Position numbers and translations under genes: made by a program. A DNA stretch of 64,000 bases from Paraburkholderia bannensis (GTDB lineage Bacteria; Pseudomonadota; Gammaproteobacteria; Burkholderiales; Burkholderiaceae): contig NZ_JACHBW010000012.1 of the NCBI RefSeq assembly GCF_014200455.1, positions 1 through 64,000 on the forward strand. The letters run 5' to 3'. How positions within the stretch are numbered: position 1 is the stretch's first letter; each line of letters opens with the position of its first letter. Under the pieces are notes generated by a model. It did no database searches and had not been told where the DNA came from. It saw nothing but the letters and a program-made list of their open reading frames with translations. This document shows, piece after piece, positions 51,706 through 59,492 of the stretch.

Positions 51706-52452
51706 ATGGGCAAGCTTTCAGGCAAAGTGGCCGTCGTCACCGGCGCGTCGAAAGGCATTGGCGCAGGGATCGCGAAAGCACTGGCGGCCGAAGGCGCGTC
51801 GGTCGTCGTGAACTACGCGAGCAGCAAAGCCGGTGCGGATACCGTTGTGTCGGCAATCACTTCGGCGGGTGGCAAGGCGGTTGCCGTGGGCGGCGACGTG
51901 TCGAAGGCCGCCGACGCAAAAGGCATCATCGACGCCGCGGTCGAAACCTTTGGGCGCCTCGATATTCTCGTGAATAACTCGGGCGTGTACGAATTCGGGC
52001 CCATCGAAGAGTTCACCGAAGATCAATATCGCAGACAGTTCGATATCAACGTACTCGGTGTGCTGCTCACTACACAGGCTGCGTCGAAACACCTTGGCGA
52101 AGGCGCGAGCATCATCAATATCAGTTCGGTGGTTTCGACGATCACCCCCGCCACGACTGCCGTCTATAGCGGCACCAAAGGCGCGGTGGACGCCATCAGC
52201 GGCGCGCTTGCACGCGAGCTCGGGCCGAAAAAGATTCGTGTGAACACCATCAATCCGGGCGTGATCGTGACTGAAGGCGCACAAAGCGCTGGCGTGATCG
52301 GATCGGAATTCGAAACGGCGGCGGTCAGCCAGACTCCGCTCGGCCGCGTGGGTTCACCGGACGACATTGCGTCGATTGCGGTCTTCCTCGCCTCGGACGA
52401 CGCAAAGTGGCTGACGGGCGAGCATATCGTCGCCAGCGGCGGCATGCGCTAA
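51706..52452 (+). CDS. SDR family oxidoreductase (3-oxoacyl-ACP reductase / glucose dehydrogenase-like)
   Basis: A 248-residue classical SDR with every landmark: TGASKGIG (12-19), VNYASSKAGAD for cofactor specificity (NADP favoured by the basic/short loop, an inference), NNSG, the Ser in IINISSV, YSGTKGAV giving YxxxK, and NPGVIVTEG. The C-terminus WLTGEHIVASGGMR replaces the usual VDGG by ASGG. It most resembles FabG-like reductases of unknown substrate. The RBS is GAGG within GCGAGGTAAACC. A GC-rich hairpin follows. Confidence 0.92.
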   Translation: MGKLSGKVAVVTGASKGIGAGIAKALAAEGASVVVNYASSKAGADTVVSAITSAGGKAVAVGGDVSKAADAKGIIDAAVETFGRLDILVNNSGVYEFGPIEEFTEDQYRRQFDINVLGVLLTTQAASKHLGEGASIINISSVVSTITPATTAVYSGTKGAVDAISGALARELGPKKIRVNTINPGVIVTEGAQSAGVIGSEFETAAVSQTPLGRVGSPDDIASIAVFLASDDAKWLTGEHIVASGGMR

Positions 52453-52502
52453 GAGAACTCGCGCAGCGCTCCAAGTAGCTGCGGGACGACTACGCGCAAC
52501 CC

Positions 52503-52529
52503 GGCACGTTCGATGACAGCGAACGTGCC
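52503..52529 (+). terminator. Hairpin after the SDR gene
   Basis: GGCACGTTCG and CGAACGTGCC form a perfect ten-base stem around ATGACAG, 50 bases after the stop. There is no U-tract, so termination strength is uncertain. Confidence 0.6.
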
Positions 52530-52653
52530 GCGTTGCCGTTGGCGCAGCGACTATTCAGTCGAAGCCTGAGGCGGATCTTTGCGCCGAAGCCGCCGCATTC
52601 CCGCGCAGATCGAAGCGGAGCAGATGGAAATCTCACAGGCGAGCGCCGCGCCT

Positions 52654-52785
52654 CGCCGCCGCCTGCGCGCGGTGTTAACGGATGACGTCGAACGTCCCGG
52701 CGTCGTGCACGTGCTTTGGCCTGCCAGCAGGCATCTATCGCCGAAGATTCGCGCGCTGGTGGATTTCCTGAGCGAGTGCGTATTG
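52654..52785 (+). pseudogene. LysR-type regulator, C-terminal remnant
   Basis: The segment RRLRAVLTDDVERPGVVHVLWPASRHLSPKIRALVDFLSE matches the final strand and helix of LysR effector domains (pattern LxxVLxx...PxxVxxxWPxxRHLSPKIRxFVDFL). Upstream sequence in any frame shows no DNA-binding domain, so only about 45 residues of the gene survive. The remainder of 52530-52951 is empty. Confidence 0.6.
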
Positions 52786-52951
52786 CCAACCCGGATTGAA
52801 TGGCGCGGATTCACGCAATATTTTTATTTCCTTTCTCGCGAATTACAGAAAGAAAATTCCAGTAAGCATTGGTGAGTGTCACGCGAGCGACATCCGTCGA
52901 CAGTTTCGACGCGCATCGGCTGAATCGATACCGGTGCGCCTACCTGGCGAA

Positions 52952-53383
52952 TCAGGGATGCGCAGCGTTCTGCTTTTGACCGGGTTCGAAATGCGGCGTC
53001 TTGTTGGCGCGATCGACATCCTCTTCAAGGCTGGCATGCAGCGTTGCAATGGCGGCTGAGGGGTCGGAAGGCTTCAGTTGTTCGCGCGCCAAAGCGTCGT
53101 AAGCGAAGCGACGCACCGCAGGATTGCGCGACTTGTCCAGCACCTCGTGATAGACCGCGACGATGTCGCCAGGCCGCCCCGACAGGCTGTAGAGCCGACG
53201 CAATTGCTCAAGATCGTTGATGACGTCGAAGTCTGGACCATGGAACGGCGGAACCGGCCCCAGATCGCCGGCGAACAGAGGAGCGCGAACGGGCGGCGGC
53301 GCATGCGGCTCCTCGGCGCGTACCTGCAGCGAAGCGGCTGCCGTCACGGCAATGGAAACAGCAAGGATCAGAGTTTTCTTCAT
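52952..53383 (-). CDS. Hypothetical exported protein
   Basis: A 143-residue protein with a clear signal peptide (MKKTLILAVSIAVTAAASLQVRA, cleavage near RA-EE). The mature part is Pro-rich at first (EEPHAPPPVRAPLF), then helical with FDVINDLEQLRRLYSLSGRPGDIVAVYHEVLDKSRNPAVRRFAYDALAREQL. That stretch has the feel of a helical repeat, but I recognise no family. The start has GAGAGGAAA upstream. It is probably a periplasmic protein and has no operon partner. Confidence 0.75.
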   Translation of the reverse strand: MKKTLILAVSIAVTAAASLQVRAEEPHAPPPVRAPLFAGDLGPVPPFHGPDFDVINDLEQLRRLYSLSGRPGDIVAVYHEVLDKSRNPAVRRFAYDALAREQLKPSDPSAAIATLHASLEEDVDRANKTPHFEPGQKQNAAHP

Positions 53384-53728
53384 GGCGGATTTCCTCTCAG
53401 GCGAAGGGCCAAAACTTGTAATTGGTTCGTACAATAAACCCCAGCCGCCTTAAAGTTCCACCCTCAAAAATCGCGTAACGTTACCTTGTATTTCGCCGGA
53501 AAGAATTGCCCGACGGGCTTGATTTGCTCGCAGCGTACTGATTACCGGGCCAAGCATTTAATCCGGCGCGCGTGATTTTCAGCCGGCTGGTCAGGATCGC
53601 GAATATTTGCCGTGAGCCAATGGCGAACATCGAACCACCGCATCGTGTTCGCGGGCGCTTCGCGGCGCTCACCGGCCTCTCATCAACGGCCGGTCGATTT
53701 CCCGGCTATGCTGCGCTAAACAGGCAAT
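53384..53728. other. Gene-free divergent interval
   Basis: About 345 bases between the exported-protein gene and the AraC regulator, moderately AT-rich around 53500-53600. No dyad or known site was recognised. Confidence 0.4.
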
Positions 53729-54667
53729 GTGAACGACCACGCCCTTTTTTGCGACCTGATCACCACCCGTTGCCAGCCGTCACCCCTCAGGACACTTCCG
53801 GCCATGACTTCTTCGACACTCTTGCAGGCACCTGAAGTTCTCCATTCGAGCGCAGGAAAAGGCTGGGATGGGCTGGACGCTGCGCTCGTGAGAATTCCGC
53901 GCGGTTTGACGCGCATCCCGGGCCGCGAGCGGCACACCCTGGGCCTGCACTACGGGCCGCCCGTCTACGCGGATTGCACCTGCGATGGCAAGCGTTTGCG
54001 TCGCGTGCAAAAGCAGGGCGACATCGGCTTCGTGCCGGCGGGAATGGACTCCTCCTGGGAGGACGACGCACAATGCCAGATACTCACGTTGTCTCTGCCT
54101 CAAGCGCTGGTAGATCGCGTCGCCGGGGATCTGGACAAGGATGCGTCGACCATCGCACTGGTTCCGCATATGCAGCTTCGCGATGCTCGCATCGAAGCCA
54201 TCGGTGCGGCGATCAAGGCTGAACTCGAAGCCGACACGCCTTCCGATCCGCTTTATATCGACCACCTCGCAAGCGCGCTGGTGATCCGGCTATTCGATGC
54301 CGCCAGCGACAATTGCACTCTCCCACAGCCAGCGCCCGCACTCAAAATGTCGGCGCGACAGTTACAGCTGCTGACCGATTTCATCGGCCAAAACCTCGAT
54401 CAGCAGTTGCACGTCGCCCACCTTGCGACCGTTGCGGGTCTCAGCGCGACGCGCCTGAAGTTCCTGTTTCGCAATAGCACGGGGTTGTCCGTGCATCAAT
54501 ACGTTATCCGTCGCCGCGTCGAACACGCCCGCACCTTGATGGCTACAACAAAGATGCCGGCAAGCGAAGTCGCTCTCGCCTCTGGCTTTGCGCATCAAAG
54601 CCATATGACGACCACGATGCGGCGCGTCCTAGGCCAGACGCCCGGCGCAATCGCTCGACCGATCTAA
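53729..54667 (+). CDS. AraC-family transcriptional regulator
   Basis: A 312-residue activator. The N-terminal ligand-binding half (PRGLTRIPGRERHTLGLHYGPPVYADCTCDGKRLRRVQKQGDIGFVPAGMDSSWEDDAQCQILTLSLPQAL) is a cupin-like barrel. The C-terminal double HTH spans about 210-310 (ALKMSARQLQLLTDFIGQNLDQQLHVAHLATVAGLSATRLKFLFRNSTGLSVHQYVIRRRVEHARTLMATTKMPASEVALASGFAHQSHMTTTMRRVLGQTPG), with the conserved second-helix GFxxQSHxT pattern. The start is a GTG at 53729; an ATG at 53804 (MTSSTLL) is the alternative, and neither has a good RBS. It is followed by an NmrA-like gene that it probably regulates. Confidence 0.9.
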   Translation: MNDHALFCDLITTRCQPSPLRTLPAMTSSTLLQAPEVLHSSAGKGWDGLDAALVRIPRGLTRIPGRERHTLGLHYGPPVYADCTCDGKRLRRVQKQGDIGFVPAGMDSSWEDDAQCQILTLSLPQALVDRVAGDLDKDASTIALVPHMQLRDARIEAIGAAIKAELEADTPSDPLYIDHLASALVIRLFDAASDNCTLPQPAPALKMSARQLQLLTDFIGQNLDQQLHVAHLATVAGLSATRLKFLFRNSTGLSVHQYVIRRRVEHARTLMATTKMPASEVALASGFAHQSHMTTTMRRVLGQTPGAIARPI

Positions 54668-54768
54668 AAAATCGGACCGATTCTGCAAGGCCTCGTCTCA
54701 ATCTGCAAGAAGCCGCACGCACGATTGCCTAACCTTGGCGCTCTGACAACGCAATCAGGGAATCAAAA

Positions 54769-55644
54769 ATGTACGCAATCATTGGGGCGACGGGCCAGGT
54801 TGGTTTTTCGAGCGCAACGGCGCTGCGCCAGGCGGGCTTGCCGGTGCGGGCGATTGTCCGCGATGCCGGAAAAAGCGCGCGCTTACGCGAAATTGGCTGT
54901 GAAATCGCCGTGGCCAATTTAGAGGAAAGTGCAGCGCTTGCAAGCGCAATCGGCAACGCCAGCCATGTGCAGGTCATTCTCCCGCCAGACCCGCAAGCCG
55001 AAGACACGACGGCGCAGATGCACCGCGCAATCGAAAGCCTCGTGCAGGCGCTCAACCAGGTGCGCCCGGAACGCATTCTGGCGATTTCCGATTACGGCGC
55101 GCATATCGCCCATGACATCGGCATGCCAACGGTGTTTCGACTTTTCGAGGAGCGCCTGGGCCAACTTCCGGGGCAAAAGCTGGTGCTGCGATCAGCAGAA
55201 CATATGCAAGGCTGGCGACGGGTGATTCCCGTCGCCATCGCAACCGGGACATTGCCCAGCTTTCATGACCCGCTCGATAAACTGTTTCCCACAATTTCAG
55301 CGCCGGATGCAGGCCGCATTGCAGCCGAGCTCTGGTTGCGGCCTGCCAGCGGGAAGGACATTGAAATCTTCCATGCGGAAGGGCCACGACGCTATTGCGT
55401 CCATGATGTTGCCGCCGCTTTGAGCCAGTTACTGGACCGCGCTATCGATGCCCGGGCCTTGCCTCGCTCGCAATGGCAGGCAACCTTCGAGCGCAGCATG
55501 AGCGCAAGCCTCGCCGGGCTTCTCATCAAGGCCAACGACGCCCAGAACGAAGGCGCTCTGGTCGATGTCGAACCGAACGGCACGGTTTGCCGTGGCAGCA
55601 CTGAGTTGATCGACGCGCTGCGGCCGCTGATTGCGCGTCGATAA
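54769..55644 (+). CDS. NmrA-like / NAD(P)H-binding atypical SDR
   Basis: A 291-residue Rossmann protein starting MYAIIGATGQVGFSSATALRQAGLPVRAIVRD, the GxxGxxG motif of NmrA/QOR2-like proteins. It lacks the classical Ser-Tyr-Lys triad; the equivalent region reads ILAISDYGAHIAHDIGMPTVFRLFEERLGQL. Such proteins sense NAD(P)H state or reduce quinones. The RBS is AGGGA. It lies 101 bases after the AraC regulator on the same strand. Confidence 0.87.
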   Translation: MYAIIGATGQVGFSSATALRQAGLPVRAIVRDAGKSARLREIGCEIAVANLEESAALASAIGNASHVQVILPPDPQAEDTTAQMHRAIESLVQALNQVRPERILAISDYGAHIAHDIGMPTVFRLFEERLGQLPGQKLVLRSAEHMQGWRRVIPVAIATGTLPSFHDPLDKLFPTISAPDAGRIAAELWLRPASGKDIEIFHAEGPRRYCVHDVAAALSQLLDRAIDARALPRSQWQATFERSMSASLAGLLIKANDAQNEGALVDVEPNGTVCRGSTELIDALRPLIARR

Positions 55645-55662
55645 CCCCGCACGCGCAACGTA

Positions 55663-56250
55663 CTAGGCCAGCGCTTCCTTGACGAAGTCGAGCCTGTCCT
55701 GCCCGAAGAACATCTCGTCGCCCACGAACATGGTCGGCGCACCGAAGAGCCCGCGCGCCACCGCCGCCTCCGTGTCCAGCTTCAGCTTTTCCTTTACGTC
55801 GGGACGCTGCGTCAAATCCAGCAGCAAGGATGCGTCCACGCCGCCCGCCGCGAGCACTGCGCCGATCGTCGCCGGGTCGGCCATATTGCGCGGCGTTTCC
55901 CACATCGCGCGATACACCACGTCCACGTAGCGCAGGAACAGCGCTTCGTCCTGCATCTGCGTGCCCGTCGCACCGCGCATGAGCATCAAGGTGTTGATCG
56001 GGAAATACGGATTGTGCTGAAACTGGACACCATAACGCCGCGCGAAGCGCGCGAGGTCGATCTGCATCCATGCGCCTTTGGACGCAACGGCGGCGGGCGA
56101 TGCGTTATTCGTCGCCTTATGGATGCCGCCCAGCAGTACCGGACGATAGATCAGTTGCGCGTCATATTGCGCCGCGATGGCGGGCAACTGGGTCCACGCG
56201 AGATAACTCGCGGGGCTGCCAAAATCGAAATAAAACTCGACCGTGTTCAT
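55663..56250 (-). CDS. HCCA-isomerase-like DsbA-fold protein (2-hydroxychromene-2-carboxylate isomerase family)
   Basis: A 195-residue thioredoxin-fold protein with VEFYFDFGSPASYLAWTQLPAIA, where Ser11-Pro12-type GSPAS replaces the CxxC and would hold glutathione. VLLGGIHKATNNASP, FARRYGVQFQHNPYFPINTLMLMRGA and the C-terminal RGLFGAPTMFVGDEMFFGQDRLDFV complete the kappa-class-GST-like fold. The family isomerises hydroxychromene carboxylates in naphthalene-type degradation or uses glutathione in related steps. The ATG at 56250 has GGGGAGA upstream. It is divergent from a TetR gene, with an operator-like motif between. Confidence 0.9.
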   Translation of the reverse strand: MNTVEFYFDFGSPASYLAWTQLPAIAAQYDAQLIYRPVLLGGIHKATNNASPAAVASKGAWMQIDLARFARRYGVQFQHNPYFPINTLMLMRGATGTQMQDEALFLRYVDVVYRAMWETPRNMADPATIGAVLAAGGVDASLLLDLTQRPDVKEKLKLDTEAAVARGLFGAPTMFVGDEMFFGQDRLDFVKEALA

Positions 56251-56291
56251 CGTCAATCTCCCCTCTCTCCATAGATGAACTATCTTTAACT

Positions 56292-56303
56292 GAACGACGG
56301 TTA
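56292..56303. promoter_or_regulatory. Operator-like motif GAACGACGGTTA between HCCA-type and TetR genes
   Basis: One of three related 12-mers in this part of the window; the others are at 57711 and 57726. Consensus GAACGA-NN-GTTA/C. It lies in the 89-base divergent promoter, 37 bases before the TetR start. Confidence 0.6.
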
Positions 56304-56339
56304 TGCTATTCTCGCCCGACGTTCAACCTGGAAGCCGCC

Positions 56340-56909
56340 ATGCGTTATTCGAGCACTCACAAGGAAGAAACGCGACGCAAGCTCATCGAGAGCAGCCGCG
56401 CGATCGCGAAACAAGGCGGTTTTGCGACCACGGGCATCGACGCCTTGATGGCTTCGATCGGCTTGACGGGCGCGGCGTTCTATACGCATTTCCCCTCCAA
56501 ACAGGCGCTTTTCGACGCCCTGGTCAGCGAGGAAGCGTCCAATAGCGCCGACCTGCTCGCCAGCCGCGACAATGCCGCCGATGACGATCTCGCGAAACGC
56601 CTGCGCAGTTATCTGAGCACGTCCCACGCGCTGCATCCGGAATCGGGTTGCGCATTGCCGGCGCTCGGTGCGGAAATCGCTCGCGCCACGCCGCAGGCGC
56701 GCGCTGCAGTCGAGAAATCGCTCAAACGCATCCAGAAAAGCTGGGGCTCCCAGATCGACGATCCGGATACCGCCTGGGCAGTGATCGCTCAATGCGTCGG
56801 CGCGCTGCTGCTTGCCCGCACGGTTGAAAGCGAGCGCACGCGCCGCGACATCCTTGCTTCGAGCCGCCGCTTTCTCGCCGAAGCCCTGGATCTCGACACA
56901 CTCAAATAA
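56340..56909 (+). CDS. TetR/AcrR-family transcriptional regulator
   Basis: A 189-residue regulator beginning MRYSSTHKEETRRKLIESSRAIAKQGGFATTGIDALMASIGLTGAAFYTHFPSKQALFDALV, a complete TetR HTH. The ligand domain includes LHPESGCALPALGAEIARATPQARAAVEKSL. The single Cys in the SGCALPALG motif is typical of the YxaF/AcuR-like subgroup that responds to electrophiles. The start at 56340 coincides with the family start. It is divergent from the HCCA-type gene and 49 bases from the end of the convergent SDR. The shared GAACGA motifs tie all three together. Confidence 0.9.
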   Translation: MRYSSTHKEETRRKLIESSRAIAKQGGFATTGIDALMASIGLTGAAFYTHFPSKQALFDALVSEEASNSADLLASRDNAADDDLAKRLRSYLSTSHALHPESGCALPALGAEIARATPQARAAVEKSLKRIQKSWGSQIDDPDTAWAVIAQCVGALLLARTVESERTRRDILASSRRFLAEALDLDTLK

Positions 56910-56957
56910 CCTTCGCATGGCGTGTACCGGGCCGTCGCACGACCACGCGCAGATGCA

Positions 56958-57695
56958 TTACCAGCGCTCCAGATACGGGCGCAGATCCAGTTCGAAGGTC
57001 CAGGCGTCGCGCGGCTGCTGGTGCAGATACCAGTAATTTTCGGCGATGTGATCGGGATTGAGAATGCCGTCCTGCTCTTTCAGGGCGTAGCGTTCAGGAA
57101 ACGTCGTGCGAATGAATTCGGTGTCGATCGCGCCATCGACGATCACATGCGCAACGTGAATGTTTCGGGGTCCCAACTCCCTGGCCATGCTCTGCGCGAG
57201 TGCGCGTAGCGCATGCTTTGCACCGGCAAATGCCGCGAAATTCGCCGCGCCTCTAAGGCTTGCCGTAGCGCCGGTAAACAGGATCGTGCCGCGGCCGCGC
57301 GCCACCATCCGCTTTGCCACTTCGCGGCCGTTGAGAAATGCGCTGAAACAGGCCATCTCCCAGATCTTGAAGTACTTGCGCGCGCTCTCTTCCAGGATGC
57401 TGCACGGCACGTTCGCGCCGATATTGAACACCATGACTTCGATCGGCCCGTGTTCGGCTTCCACGCGTTCGATCAGGGCGACGACATCCTCTTCGTTGCG
57501 CGCGTCGCTGCCATAACCATAAGCCTGGCCGCCCTGCTCGCGGATGCGATTGACAAGCGGCTCCAGCTTTTGCGCCGAGCGGCGGCTTACGCATGCGATA
57601 TAGCCTTCGCGTGCGAACCTGGCGGCGATTGCGCCCCCTGTGGCGTCGCCTGCGCCAATCACGAGTACGACCTTCGGCTGCGCGCTGTCTGTCAT
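56958..57695 (-). CDS. SDR family oxidoreductase with Phe at the catalytic-Tyr position
   Basis: A 245-residue SDR. The cofactor motif reads GAGDATGG (14-21), followed by CVSRR for NADP preference and NIGAN in place of NNAG. The catalytic segment is TGATASLRGAANFAAFAGAK, so Lys160 is present but position 156 is Phe rather than Tyr. The C-terminal half (VIVDGAIDTEFIRTTFPERYALKEQDGILNPDHIAENYWYLHQQPRDAWTFELDLRPYLERW) is that of a known SDR subgroup often annotated as glucose dehydrogenase-like but without proven activity. The RBS is AAAGGAGACAG. Two operator-like 12-mers lie just upstream. Confidence 0.88.
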   Translation of the reverse strand: MTDSAQPKVVLVIGAGDATGGAIAARFAREGYIACVSRRSAQKLEPLVNRIREQGGQAYGYGSDARNEEDVVALIERVEAEHGPIEVMVFNIGANVPCSILEESARKYFKIWEMACFSAFLNGREVAKRMVARGRGTILFTGATASLRGAANFAAFAGAKHALRALAQSMARELGPRNIHVAHVIVDGAIDTEFIRTTFPERYALKEQDGILNPDHIAENYWYLHQQPRDAWTFELDLRPYLERW

Positions 57696-57710
57696 GCTGT
57701 CTCCTTTATC

Positions 57711-57737
57711 GAACGACCGTTCAGTGAACGAACGTTA
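57711..57737. promoter_or_regulatory. Two operator-like motifs upstream of the SDR gene
   Basis: GAACGACCGTTC at 57711-57722 and GAACGAACGTTA at 57726-57737, both near-palindromic (AACG-NN-CGTT) and 15 bp apart. They sit 16-42 bases before the SDR start and resemble the motif at 56292. They are probably bound by the TetR regulator encoded at 56340. Confidence 0.7.
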
Positions 57738-57813
57738 ATTATAAGGACGCGACTTGTCAATGCCATTTTCCGCGTTGCGCATTGCCGCAGGCGCAACGCG
57801 GCATCACACAACG

Positions 57814-58188
57814 CTAGCCGGCGCTTTCCATGCGTGCATCGAATTCCGCGCGCGCCGCTTCCACGGCATCCATATTGCGCAGCGTCCATCCGTACAGCGC
57901 CTTGAACGGCGCCTGCAACGAGCGCCTGAGCGGCGTAATTTCATATTCGACCGCCACCGGCGACACCGGAATCACCCGGCGCGACACTAGCCCGTTACGC
58001 TCCAGCCGACGCAGGCATTGCGTAAGCGCTTTTTGCGTGACGCCCTCCAGAAGACGTTTGATGGCGTTAAAGCGCAGCGGGCCGCCATCGAGCACGGTCA
58101 GGATCATCATCGACCACTTGTCGGCGATCTGGTCGAACAGCAAGCGGCTCGGACAATTCACAGAAAAATGCTTTCGGCAGTCGGGCAT
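57814..58188 (-). CDS. HxlR-family transcriptional regulator
   Basis: A 124-residue winged-helix regulator: MPDCRKHFSVNCPSRLLFDQIADKWSMMILTVLDGGPLRFNAIKRLLEGVTQKALTQCLRRLERNGLVSRRVIPVSPVAVEYEITPLRRSLQAPFKALYGW. The Cys at residue 4 and the Cys near 12 are in the position of the redox-sensing Cys of HxlR/YodB proteins that respond to quinones or aldehydes. The ATG at 58188 follows GAGGAAACC. It is divergent from an enoate reductase and likely represses it. Confidence 0.92.
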   Translation of the reverse strand: MPDCRKHFSVNCPSRLLFDQIADKWSMMILTVLDGGPLRFNAIKRLLEGVTQKALTQCLRRLERNGLVSRRVIPVSPVAVEYEITPLRRSLQAPFKALYGWTLRNMDAVEAARAEFDARMESAG

Positions 58189-58235
58189 GGTTTCCTCAAA
58201 GATACCTGGGCGAAACAAAGTGCGTTATTGACGTC

Positions 58236-58254
58236 TGGTATCCAGAATATACCA
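58236..58254. promoter_or_regulatory. Inverted repeat in the HxlR / enoate reductase divergent promoter
   Basis: TGGTAT-CCAGAAT-ATACCA, six-base arms with a seven-base centre, about midway between the two starts. It is a plausible HxlR operator. Confidence 0.5.
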
Positions 58255-58370
58255 TTCGGGGTGCGGCTGAATTCCACGGCGAGCCCTCTCACGAGTTGCA
58301 TTGAATGCCGCCGGATTTCAGGCAACGCCAATCGATATAACCGCTTCAATCGACACGGAGTCCTTTTTCC

Positions 58371-59492
58371 ATGCCGTCGTTCTCGTCCGATATCCTGTTT
58401 CAGCCCTTCACCGTGGGCTCGCTCACGCTGCCCAACCGCATCGTCATGGCGCCGATGACCCGCTCGTTCGCTCCCGAAGGTATTCCGGGTGCGCACAACG
58501 CCGCCTACTACCGCCGTCGCGCGGAAGGCGGCGTGGGCCTGATCCTGTCCGAAGGCACGGTCGTGAACCGCCCCGCCTCGCGCAACGATCCCGGCATTCC
58601 GTTCTTCCACGGCGAGCAGGCGCTTTCGGGCTGGCAACATGTGATCGACGAGGTGCATGCGGCGGGCGGCAAGATGGGCCCGCAGCTCTGGCATACGGGC
58701 GCAGTCAAGAGCTTCATGAGCGACTGGGTGCCCGATGCGCCGGTCGAAAGCCCCTCGGGGCTCGACGCGCCGGGCGTGGCGCGCGGCGTCGCGATGACCG
58801 ATGCCGATATCGCCGATACCATTGCGGCGTTCGCCCAGGCCGCCGCCGACGCCAGGCGACTTGGCTTCGATACCATCGAACTGCACGGCGCACACGGCTA
58901 TCTGATCGACCAGTTCTTCTGGTCTGGCAGCAATCAGCGCGACGACCGCTACGGCGGCCCGAGCATCGGCGAGCGCGCGCGTTTCGCCGCCGAGATCGTC
59001 GCCGCCGTGCGCGCGGCCGTCGGCCCGGACTTCCCGATCGTGATCCGTCTGAGCCAGTGGAAACAGCAGGACTACAAGGCGCGCCTCGCGCACACGCCGC
59101 AGGAAATGGCCCAGTGGCTGGAACCCCTGGTGGAGGCCGGCGCGAACGTGCTGCACTGCTCGCAGCGCCGTTTCTGGGAACCCGAATTCCCGGAAATCGA
59201 CGGCGAAGCGGGCCTGAACTTCGCCGGCTGGGCGAAGAAGCTCACGGGTGCGGCCACCATCAGCGTGGGATCGGTGGGTCTTTCAGGCGATTTCATGGCG
59301 GCGTTCGGCGGCGAAAGCTCGACCAGCGTCGGCCTCGACCGCCTGCTCGAACGCATGGAGCGCAACGAGTTCGATCTGATCGCCGTGGGCCGTGCGCTGC
59401 TGACCGACTCACACTGGGTCGCCAAGGTGCGTGACGGCGAGGTCGACAGCCTGCGTGGTTTCGAACCCGCGGCGCTGCGCGAACTCGTTTAA
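58371..59492 (+). CDS. Old Yellow Enzyme-like NADH:flavin oxidoreductase, second type
   Basis: A 373-residue FMN TIM-barrel. LPNRIVMAPMTRSFAPEGIPG opens the barrel, then PQLWHTGAVKSF and the substrate pair in IELHGAHGYLIDQFFWSGSNQRDDRYGG, where the second residue is His rather than the Asn of the OYE at 6731 (HxxH against HxxN). The C-terminal half has SVGSVGLSGDFMAAFGG and DLIAVGRALLTDSHW. It reduces activated alkenes or nitro compounds. The RBS is GGAG within CACGGAGTCC. It is divergent from an HxlR regulator. Its stop overlaps that of the converging diguanylate cyclase. Confidence 0.92.
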   Translation: MPSFSSDILFQPFTVGSLTLPNRIVMAPMTRSFAPEGIPGAHNAAYYRRRAEGGVGLILSEGTVVNRPASRNDPGIPFFHGEQALSGWQHVIDEVHAAGGKMGPQLWHTGAVKSFMSDWVPDAPVESPSGLDAPGVARGVAMTDADIADTIAAFAQAAADARRLGFDTIELHGAHGYLIDQFFWSGSNQRDDRYGGPSIGERARFAAEIVAAVRAAVGPDFPIVIRLSQWKQQDYKARLAHTPQEMAQWLEPLVEAGANVLHCSQRRFWEPEFPEIDGEAGLNFAGWAKKLTGAATISVGSVGLSGDFMAAFGGESSTSVGLDRLLERMERNEFDLIAVGRALLTDSHWVAKVRDGEVDSLRGFEPAALRELV

